A stretch of 5,893 bases of DNA, taken from contig JAQBNX010000693.1 in assembly GCA_028288385.1 (NCBI GenBank), positions 1 to 5,893 on the forward strand, written 5' to 3'. The notes below the pieces were generated by a model that had not been told where the DNA came from, searched no databases, and was given only the letters and a program-made list of their open reading frames with translations. The DNA is from Spirosoma sp. Its GTDB lineage: Bacteria; Bacteroidota; Bacteroidia; Cytophagales; Spirosomataceae. The first letter of the stretch is position 1. Every line of letters begins with the position of its first letter. The translations under genes were made by a program, and so were the position numbers. Below, piece after piece: positions 1-4,492 of this stretch.

Positions 1-449
1 ACAGCAGCCAGGTCGGCTTTGGCTTTGTCCCAGAAGGCCCGAAAGTCGGTGGGGTTTTCAACAGTGGGTTTAATGTTTTGGGGCTCAAACCCAGCCGTTG
101 TCATACCTCGGTATTCTTTACCGTCGACTTCGGCTATGACCGTGCAGCGCAGAAATCCAGCGGTGCGCATGGTGCCGCCATCAACGGCCAGCGTGCCTTC
201 CTTACTGGTTAGACTCTCTTTTTTGGTGGGTTCGAGTTTTTCCGGTCCAACTTCGTAACGGAGTTTAGCATTTTTTAACAGAACATTATTGCGATAGACC
301 GACACGGCAAATTTAACCGGCTCACCTACTTTATAAAGCCAGTTGGAGTGGTCGGGCGAAATAACGATTTTGACAAGTCGTTCAACGGGTTGTGCAATAG
401 CTGCTACGTTGAGACATAGCAATAACAGGCCAGTAAAATGTTTTTTCAT
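1..449 (-). CDS. Acetylxylan esterase (AXE1 / cephalosporin-C deacetylase family), N-terminal part, cut by window edge
   Basis: Only the first 149 codons are inside the window; the frame is still open at base 1. The ATG at 449-447 is followed by a lipid-free signal peptide (residues 1-20: MKKH, a Leu-rich core, then a VAAIAQ-type cleavage region), so the enzyme should be exported. Residues about 25-120 are beta-rich and look like the Ig-like N-terminal region of Bacteroidota acetylxylan esterases. Residues 128-147 contain PTxxNPTDFRAFWDKAKADL, the typical entry into the AXE1 alpha/beta-hydrolase domain. Family members remove acetyl groups from xylan or other acetylated sugars. The nucleophilic Ser and the rest of the catalytic domain lie outside the window, so activity cannot be judged. 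The gene starts 47 bp after the Lnb-like gene, in an AT-rich gap with no clear terminator or Shine-Dalgarno. It could be the last gene of that operon or have its own weak promoter. Confidence 0.82.
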   Translation of the reverse strand, partial: MKKHFTGLLLLCLNVAAIAQPVERLVKIVISPDHSNWLYKVGEPVKFAVSVYRNNVLLKNAKLRYEVGPEKLEPTKKESLTSKEGTLAVDGGTMRTAGFLRCTVIAEVDGKEYRGMTTAGFEPQNIKPTVENPTDFRAFWDKAKADLAA

Positions 450-496
450 ACAGGTTAAGGAATAACAACTTAGATCTATAAATACGTATCCCCAGC

Positions 497-1726
497 CTAA
501 ACTACTGCTTTTGCCGGGAGTTGGCGACCGCGCAAGGCTGGTTGCAGATTAACAAGGCAACGCGCCAGCAACATCCCGGGAAATAAGACGTCGACACCGC
601 CCGGTACCGTTGACAGCACCATACCCAGCAAAATGAGCACCGCCGTCATGCCGAAGTAAAGCGTCCGTTGCCGGGCCGTAGCCGATGGGCCGGTAGCCCA
701 GTAAATAAGCGGCAGGTGGATGGGAAGCAGGTAAAGCAGCGTTGGATTCCAGGCAGTGACACCGTGGTCGGTGCCAACCCAGAGCAGGAACAAAAACCAG
801 CCCCAAAAGCCGGAAAAGCCAAACAAAAGCCGATCGAGCCAACGGTCGACTCGCCCTCGCCGGTAGCGCCGAATGGTAAACAACGCCACTGCGATACCTA
901 ATCCGGCAAAGACAACCTCCGGGTCAAACAGAAAAGGCAGTTCCTTCCTGAATGTTTTTGGGGCCTCATACAGGGTCTGATCGGCAGCCACTAAGGGCAC
1001 AACCCGGCCGCTGGTCTGGCGGAGCGTAGCGTGGGCCATCTGTTCATGTACATTGTTAGGCAGATACATGGCGTGCCAACCGTCGGTCTGTTCATCGGCT
1101 GGCCGACCAATAGCCAGGTTCATCCCTAGCTTAGCCCAGGGTTTTTCGCCCAGGTAATCGTTCATCCAGTCACGGTATGATTTACCCGTCCGGACGTGGC
1201 GCGATGGAATTGTGAGACTGTCGCCACAAGCGCGGGTAATTACGTCGCGGGGCCTGCTGGCGCAGTTATCGTAGAAGAATTTATACTGATACGTCCGGTT
1301 TTGTGGCAGCAAGTTTGTATCCAGCACCTGAAGTAGCCGCTGTTTCTGACCAGCCGACAAATTTAATATTTGCTCCCGGATGCTGCGGTTTTCGGTTCGA
1401 TACGCATACACCATGAGATTCATGTCGTAGGCATCGATGTAATAGGGCAGCGTGCCGCGCAGGAACTTCACATAAAAGTTATTTTCCGTAAAACGAAACC
1501 CACCCCAACCATACGTAATGTCCTGGCCTTTGGCGGGCTCATATACCCGGATTGCTGTATGACCAAACACGGAATACAATTCCTCGCCCGGCCCAAAAGT
1601 TAACAAACTGATTTGAGGGTTCGAAGCCGGCTGACTAAATGCTGCCTGGTGTATACTGACTGAAAAGGCCACCAGGCAAAAAAGGCATTTAACACCCTTT
1701 TGTAACCCCCAGTTATTCGTCTTCAT
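497..1726 (-). CDS. Lnb/DUF4105-family membrane protein (candidate lipoprotein N-acyltransferase)
   Basis: This is a 409-residue envelope protein. Residues 1-32 form a signal peptide or N-terminal anchor (hydrophobic core about 14-30, ending AAFSQ). Residues about 37-250 are the periplasmic Lnb/DUF4105 domain, with the two family hallmarks of a papain-like fold: His56 in SVFGHTAIRV and Cys155 in FFYDNCASRPRD. A basic stretch (286-299) and about five hydrophobic segments follow (roughly 271-285, 300-318, 329-346, 355-374, 378-394). In Bacteroides a member called Lnb has been reported to N-acylate lipoproteins; whether this paralogue does the same is inference. The frame is open back to 1810, but I chose the ATG at 1726 because it sits directly before the signal peptide and 12 nt after an AGGGAGG motif. 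The first 28 codons of the longer frame would lie in rsmI and give no sensible N-terminus. It overlaps the end of rsmI by 14 bp, suggesting translational coupling. Confidence 0.85.
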   Translation of the reverse strand: MKTNNWGLQKGVKCLFCLVAFSVSIHQAAFSQPASNPQISLLTFGPGEELYSVFGHTAIRVYEPAKGQDITYGWGGFRFTENNFYVKFLRGTLPYYIDAYDMNLMVYAYRTENRSIREQILNLSAGQKQRLLQVLDTNLLPQNRTYQYKFFYDNCASRPRDVITRACGDSLTIPSRHVRTGKSYRDWMNDYLGEKPWAKLGMNLAIGRPADEQTDGWHAMYLPNNVHEQMAHATLRQTSGRVVPLVAADQTLYEAPKTFRKELPFLFDPEVVFAGLGIAVALFTIRRYRRGRVDRWLDRLLFGFSGFWGWFLFLLWVGTDHGVTAWNPTLLYLLPIHLPLIYWATGPSATARQRTLYFGMTAVLILLGMVLSTVPGGVDVLFPGMLLARCLVNLQPALRGRQLPAKAVV

Positions 1727-2444
1727 CAGTGGTGTCTTCCTCCCTGTCATATTGCCTTTTGGCCTTTCGGCTGACTGCTTCTTTCCCCTGAACGCAAATG
1801 ACCAGTTCACCTTTTATCGTTTTTTCGGTAAAGTACGTAATAAGTTCGGACAACGACCCGCGCCGGTTTTCCTCGAAGAGTTTCGTCAATTCGCGGGAAA
1901 CACTGGCCGGACGGTCAGGACCAAAAACATCGGCAAATTGGCCGAGCGTTTTCAACAGTCGGTGGGGTGATTCGTAGAAAATCATCGTCCGCTCCTCCCC
2001 CGCCAGTTCGCTTAGGCGCGTCTGCCGCCCTTTTTTGTGAGGCAAAAAACCTTCAAATGTAAAGCGATCGTTGGGTAGACCGGAGTTAACTAGGGCCGGA
2101 ACGAAGGCGGTTGGCCCTGGCAGACACTCTACGGGCACATCATTCTGAATGCAGGCCCTCACCAGCAGAAAGCCGGGGTCAGAGATGGCGGGCGTACCAG
2201 CGTCGGAGATCATGGCCAGTGTTTTGCCGCTTTTAAGCTGATCGACAAGACGCTGTACGGTCTGGTGTTCGTTGAATATATGGTAGCTATGGAGTGGCTT
2301 GCTAATGGCTAGATGACGTAGCAGGACACCCGACGTACGGGTATCTTCAGCCAGAATAGCATCAACACTTTGCAGAATCTTGATGGCTCGGAGCGTAATA
2401 TCGTCGAGGTTGCCGATGGGTGTCGGCACGAGGTAAAGTTTCAT
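1713..2444 (-). CDS. rsmI: 16S rRNA (cytidine(1402)-2'-O)-methyltransferase RsmI
   Basis: This 243-residue cytoplasmic enzyme 2'-O-methylates C1402 of 16S rRNA in the ribosomal P site, using S-adenosylmethionine. The family signature runs along the whole protein: LYLVPTPIGNLDDITLRA (3-20), the AEDTR motif (32-36), ISDAGTPAISDPG (79-91) for SAM binding, LPGPTA (108-113), FEGFLPHKKGR (130-140), FYESPHR (156-162), and the C-terminal KGELVICVQG strand. The length suits the compact Bacteroidota form, which lacks the longer C-terminal domain of the E. coli protein (286 aa). The last 20 or so residues are charged and end in a very acidic DEEDTTDEDE-like tail that probably has no catalytic role. The ATG at 2444 gives the canonical MKLYLVPTPIGN start. 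A 79-bp gap follows the pterin dehydratase gene, and the 3' end overlaps the Lnb-like gene by 14 bp. Confidence 0.97.
   Translation of the reverse strand: MKLYLVPTPIGNLDDITLRAIKILQSVDAILAEDTRTSGVLLRHLAISKPLHSYHIFNEHQTVQRLVDQLKSGKTLAMISDAGTPAISDPGFLLVRACIQNDVPVECLPGPTAFVPALVNSGLPNDRFTFEGFLPHKKGRQTRLSELAGEERTMIFYESPHRLLKTLGQFADVFGPDRPASVSRELTKLFEENRRGSLSELITYFTEKTIKGELVICVQGKEAVSRKAKRQYDREEDTTDEDE
1739..1745 (-). promoter_or_regulatory. Shine-Dalgarno-like site that supports the 1726 start
   Basis: The minus strand reads AGGGAGG here, inside the last codons of rsmI and 12 nt before the ATG at 1726. Good Shine-Dalgarno motifs are uncommon in Bacteroidota and are not visible before the other genes in this window. 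It therefore helps to prefer 1726 over the longer frame starting at 1810. The spacing is a little long, so the site may be only partly used. Confidence 0.5.
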
Positions 2445-2484
2445 GCCGCAAGTTAGTTAGTCGGTAGCTGAGTAGCTGACGCGC

Positions 2485-2498
2485 ATAGTTTTAACTAT
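2485..2498. repeat. Short palindrome between phhB-like gene and rsmI
   Basis: ATAGTT and AACTAT form a perfect 6-bp inverted repeat around a 2-bp centre, in the 79-bp gap upstream of rsmI. It is AT-rich with no T-tract, so it is not an intrinsic terminator. It could be a small operator or chance. I see no Bacteroidota -7 element (TAnnTTTG) in this gap, so rsmI may be read through from the gene before it. Confidence 0.3.
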
Positions 2499-2523
2499 TG
2501 GGCCGCTTAGGCCTGTCACTAAC

Positions 2524-2760
2524 CTATTTGCCTACTAATTTATCAATGGCCTCAGCCAACTGATGGTCTTTGGCCGTCACCACATTACCTGCATCGTGAG
2601 TAGAGAGCTTAATGGTCAGCTGATTATATACATTTGACCACCATGGATGATGATCCATCTTTTCGGCGATGAGCGCCACGCGGGTCATAAAGGCGAATGC
2701 TTCATTAAAGTTTTTGAAAGTGAATTCGCGCACGAGTTGGTTGTCTGTTTCCTGCCACAT
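2524..2760 (-). CDS. Pterin-4a-carbinolamine dehydratase (4a-hydroxytetrahydrobiopterin dehydratase), short form
   Basis: This 78-residue cytoplasmic protein dehydrates 4a-hydroxytetrahydropterin to the quinonoid dihydropterin. That recycles the cofactor of aromatic amino acid hydroxylases, and members can also serve other pterin or molybdopterin roles. The PCD fingerprint is complete: FTFKNFNEAFAFMTRVALIAE (13-33), the active-site HHP at 37-39 followed by WWSNVYN (40-46), then LSTHDAGNVVTAKDHQLAEAID (52-73). His37, His38 and His55 match the usual catalytic histidines. The protein is about 20 residues shorter than typical 96-105-aa members because the N-terminal helix is missing. Starting at MWQE immediately before the first core strand is a form I recognise from Bacteroidota, so I regard it as intact. 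No hydroxylase gene is in the window. The gene begins 29 bp after the T-tract of the tRNA terminator, so its own promoter must lie in or next to that short AT-rich leader (2761-2790); no strong match was seen. Confidence 0.94.
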   Translation of the reverse strand: MWQETDNQLVREFTFKNFNEAFAFMTRVALIAEKMDHHPWWSNVYNQLTIKLSTHDAGNVVTAKDHQLAEAIDKLVGK

Positions 2761-2789
2761 GGGGTTTGAATTATCAATAAATAATACCT

Positions 2790-2823
2790 AAAAAAGCCCT
2801 GCCAACGATGGTTGACAGGGCTT
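2790..2823 (-). terminator. Strong intrinsic terminator of the serine tRNA locus
   Basis: Read on the minus strand, 2823-2811 and 2806-2794 form a 13-bp stem (one G-T wobble) around a 4-nt loop, followed by a run of six T (2795-2790) that begins at the foot of the stem. It starts 3 nt after the discriminator base of tRNA-Ser(CGA). Its job should be to end the tRNA transcript before the pterin dehydratase gene. The plus-strand reading has no T-tract, so it is one-directional. Confidence 0.9.
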
Positions 2824-2826
2824 GGG

Positions 2827-2913
2827 CAGAGAGCGAGGGATTCGAACCCCCGGTAGCCTTGCGACTACTTCTGATTTCGAATCAGACCCATTCGACCACT
2901 CTGGCAGCTCTCT
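2827..2913 (-). tRNA. tRNA-Ser(CGA), reads UCG
   Basis: An 87-nt class II tRNA. The acceptor stem 2913-2907 with 2834-2828 is a perfect 7-bp pairing (AGAGAGC/GCTCTCT), and the discriminator is G at 2827, as expected for serine. The D arm is CCA/TGG with the GTGGTCGAAT loop (2904-2888). The anticodon stem TCTGA/TCAGA encloses the loop TTCGAAA, with anticodon CGA at 2879-2877. The long variable arm (2869-2852) forms a 6-bp stem with a GCAA tetraloop. The T arm is GGGGG/CCCTC around TTCGAAT. The 3' CCA is not encoded (CCC follows). It is the last tRNA before the terminator, in the same direction as tRNA-Ser(GGA), and is probably processed from the same transcript. Confidence 0.97.
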
Positions 2914-2938
2914 AGTTGGTCTATAACATAAATTATTC

Positions 2939-3029
2939 TGGCAGAGAGGAAGAGATTTGAAGTCGTCCGCACGGCAGCGGCCGACCGTCCCAGTCTCAAT
3001 ACGGTCGCCCGCATACGCTCTTCCCATGC
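2939..3029 (-). pseudogene. Degenerate 3'-half copy of tRNA-Ser(GGA), interrupted by a GC-rich insert
   Basis: This segment matches the intact tRNA-Ser(GGA) over its 3' half, from the 5' strand of the anticodon stem through the encoded CCA. Bases 2939-2961 match 3031-3053 with one mismatch, and 2994-3029 match 3055-3090 with seven, so about 51 of 59 aligned bases agree. Bases 2962-2993 (32 nt, about 78% G+C) replace a single base of the tRNA and split the T arm. The 5' half is missing, because the fragment starts one base after the CCA of the intact tRNA. The variable arm keeps its 6-bp stem, and its tetraloop changes from GUAA to GCGA, both of the GNRA type. The residual anticodon would be GGG. 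It cannot form a normal tRNA. It lies between two functional tRNAs and is probably co-transcribed with them. Confidence 0.85.
2962..2993. repeat. GC-rich insertion inside the tRNA remnant
   Basis: This 32-nt stretch replaces one base relative to the parental tRNA, a net gain of 31. It is about 78% G+C, in a window whose non-coding DNA is mostly AT-rich. On the minus strand it holds CCGC/GCGG and, with flanking bases, GACCGT/ACGGTC inverted pairs. It shows gapped similarity to a GC-rich in-frame insert of tatD (4735-4758). No terminal repeats or target-site duplication are evident, so calling it a mobile repeat is not justified. Confidence 0.5.
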
Positions 3030-3030
3030 T

Positions 3031-3120
3031 TGGCAGAGAGGAAGAGATTCGAACTCTCGATACGGTTACCCGCATACACACTTTCCAGGCGTGCTCCTTC
3101 AACCACTCGGACACCTCTCT
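3031..3120 (-). tRNA. tRNA-Ser(GGA), reads UCC/UCU, with encoded CCA
   Basis: An 87-nt class II tRNA body (3120-3034) plus an encoded CCA (3033-3031). The acceptor stem AGAGAGG/CCTCTCT is a perfect 7 bp with discriminator G at 3034. The D arm is TCC/GGA with GAGTGGTTGAA between them. The anticodon stem CACGC/GTGTG (one G-T pair) holds the loop CTGGAAA, with anticodon GGA at 3086-3084. The variable arm ATGCGG-GTAA-CCGTAT is a 6-bp stem with a GNRA loop, and the T arm is GAGAG/CTCTT around TTCGAAT. It is the first tRNA after the promoter at 3153-3184. Its 3' half has been duplicated directly downstream. Confidence 0.97.
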
Positions 3121-3152
3121 GTGTCATTTGGACTACCCGACGAATCGGAGTG

Positions 3153-3184
3153 CAAAGATGCATGATACCGGTGATTGGCACAAG
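3153..3184 (-). promoter_or_regulatory. Bacteroidota-type promoter for the serine tRNA locus
   Basis: On the minus strand the -7 element is CATCTTTG (3160-3153), seven of eight positions of TAnnTTTG, and the -33 element is CTTG (3184-3181). The spacing of 20 bp is what the primary sigma factor of this phylum uses. Initiation would fall near 3146-3149, leaving a leader of roughly 27 nt before the 5' end of tRNA-Ser(GGA). Its position between the asparaginase stop and the first tRNA fits a dedicated tRNA promoter. Confidence 0.7.
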
Positions 3185-3212
3185 ATTAGACCCACAAAAA
3201 TTCTATCTAATC
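3184..3212. repeat. 7-bp inverted repeat between asparaginase and the tRNA promoter
   Basis: GATTAGA (3184-3190) and TCTAATC (3206-3212) are perfect inverted copies around 15 nt that include a run of five A on the plus strand. It lies 18 bp past the asparaginase stop and touches the -33 element of the tRNA promoter. The T-run is in the loop and not after the stem, so it is at best a poor terminator. A regulatory site or chance are the alternatives. Confidence 0.35.
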
Positions 3213-3230
3213 CTACTACGTACTGCCCAA

Positions 3231-4382
3231 TTATTCGCTCATTTCGCCCATCATTGGCTGTGCCAGCCGCTTTTGCAGCCGCGACATTGCTGCCGGGTCC
3301 CGGTCAAGCTCCTGGCCAAGCAATACCATCAGTTTAGTAATGGCTGCTTCGGTTGTTATGTCAGCCCCGCTTACAACACCGATCTGCTCTAAGTACTTGC
3401 TGGTTTGATAGCGTCCCTGCGTAACCCGACCTCCTTCGCATTGCGACACGTTTATAATCAAAATGCCACGGTCAATGGCTCGTTTGAGAGCCTCCAGAAA
3501 CCAGCCGTCCGTGGGGGCATTGCCTGCCCCGAAGGTTTCGAGTACAACACCACGTAGCGCCGGACTTTCCAGGATCGATTCGACCACAGGTTGGGTGATG
3601 CCGGGAAATAGTTTTAGTATCGTTACGTTCGGATTAAGTTCGGTTCGAATTCGTAACGTTTGGTCAGGCTGATACGGCCGTATGTAGGGCCTGTTGTAAT
3701 CGATGCTAACCCCGGCTGTAGCCAGATGCGGATAGTTTTCCGATGAAAAAGCGTTGAACTGCACACTTTCCTGCTTGGTGGATCGATTACCCCGCAGCAA
3801 AAGCGAATTAAAATAAATACACACTTCTGACACAAGCGGTTGTCGAACTGTAGATAGTCCAGTCATTTCCACGTTAGCCGCATCCACGGCGGCAGTATCC
3901 ACTTCGGCTGCAATTTCGAGGGCTGTAATAAAATTTTCTCGGGCGTCGGTTCGGGGTACCCCAATGGGTAACTGAGCTCCGGTTAGAAGAACGGGCTTAT
4001 TTAACCCTTCCAGCATAAAACTTAATGCCGAAGCCGTGTAGGCCATGGTATCGGTGCCATGCAGGATCACAAAGCTGTCATACTGTTCATAATTAGCTTC
4101 GATCAGATGTGCCAACTCGATCCACACTGCCGGTTTCATGTTCGACGAGTCGAGGATGACGGCCAGCGTAATGAGCGTAATGTTTAAGTTGAGCCGGTGG
4201 AGTTCGGGCAGGCGTTCAAAAACGCGCTCAAAATCGAACGGAATAAGCTGATCTGCCTGAGGATCATAGACCATTCCAAAGGTGCCGCCCGTATAGATAA
4301 CCAAAACCGAACGCTGATCTGTACCTGGCGTTTGTATTAATGTATTTGCCCGCTGCTGCAGGTGAACTGTTTTGTAATTCAT
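3231..4382 (-). CDS. ansA: Type I (cytoplasmic) L-asparaginase
   Basis: This 383-residue enzyme hydrolyses L-asparagine to aspartate and ammonia. Catalytic motifs are intact: VLVIYTGGTFGM (26-37) with the nucleophile Thr34, DSSNM (78-82) for substrate binding, LHGTDTMAYTASAL (107-120) with Thr110 and Asp111, LTGAQLP (133-139), DARENF (146-151), RGNRSTK (197-203) with the catalytic Lys203, and LETFGAGNAP (281-290) in the C-terminal domain. There is no signal peptide, so it is of the cytosolic AnsA type. It is longer than E. coli AnsA (338 aa), partly through an extra segment at about 161-180. The open frame reaches 4496, but its first codon there is TTG overlapping the tatD stop, and residues before MNYKTVHLQQRAN look unlike the family, so I chose the ATG at 4382; ATGs at 4484 and 4448 are alternatives. 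A -7-like CATTTTTG lies only a few bases before this start, with no good -33 partner. Read-through from tatD is possible. Confidence 0.93.
   Translation of the reverse strand: MNYKTVHLQQRANTLIQTPGTDQRSVLVIYTGGTFGMVYDPQADQLIPFDFERVFERLPELHRLNLNITLITLAVILDSSNMKPAVWIELAHLIEANYEQYDSFVILHGTDTMAYTASALSFMLEGLNKPVLLTGAQLPIGVPRTDARENFITALEIAAEVDTAAVDAANVEMTGLSTVRQPLVSEVCIYFNSLLLRGNRSTKQESVQFNAFSSENYPHLATAGVSIDYNRPYIRPYQPDQTLRIRTELNPNVTILKLFPGITQPVVESILESPALRGVVLETFGAGNAPTDGWFLEALKRAIDRGILIINVSQCEGGRVTQGRYQTSKYLEQIGVVSGADITTEAAITKLMVLLGQELDRDPAAMSRLQKRLAQPMMGEMSE
3858..3902 (-). repeat. Degenerate 15-nt (pentapeptide) tandem repeat inside ansA
   Basis: Residues 161-175 read VDTAA, VDAAN, VEMTG: three successive 15-nt units that all start GTGGA. 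Units one and two share about 10 of 15 bases, and units two and three about 8. The segment falls between the LEIAAE helix and the PLVSEVCIYF strand, where other family members have a shorter loop, so it may be a local expansion. The match is weak enough that chance remains possible. Confidence 0.3.
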
Positions 4383-4492
4383 CCGCCAAAAATGCGAAGA
4401 TTCGATTTTATCTGCCGTACTGTGCAGTATTGTGGCTGTTATTTGCATACTTAAAGAGTAGACCTGTTCTTCCGCGTTATGCATGGTCCTTA

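Noticed and set aside
549..842. Second minus-strand frame inside the Lnb-like gene
   Set aside because: It is a shadow frame of the real gene and has Arg/Pro/Ala-rich composition with no known motif.
1727..1810. Longer N-terminus for the Lnb-like protein (start at 1810)
   Set aside because: It would bury a charged 28-residue extension before the signal peptide and deepen the overlap with rsmI to 98 bp. The ATG at 1726 has a Shine-Dalgarno and gives a normal signal peptide.
2054..2061. Perfect TAnnTTTG (-7) match on the minus strand inside rsmI
   Set aside because: There is no TTG at the right distance upstream, and it lies mid-gene with no downstream start that fits. Likely a chance match.
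2524..2760. Pterin dehydratase as a truncated pseudogene because it is only 78 aa
   Set aside because: All catalytic residues are present, the start lies right before the first core strand, and short forms of this kind are known in the phylum.
2788..3114. Open frames of 61-126 codons on both strands across the tRNA region (2788-3114, 2957-3337, 2996-3181, 3030-3392)
   Set aside because: They run through two well-formed tRNA genes, the remnant and the terminator, and their translations are just tRNA sequence read in frame. No protein family is recognisable.
2827..3120. CRISPR-like repeated GGCAGAGAGG units (near 2825, 2940 and 3032 on the plus strand)
   Set aside because: These repeats are the 3' acceptor ends of serine tRNAs and of the remnant. 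Spacing and content follow tRNA structure, not an array.
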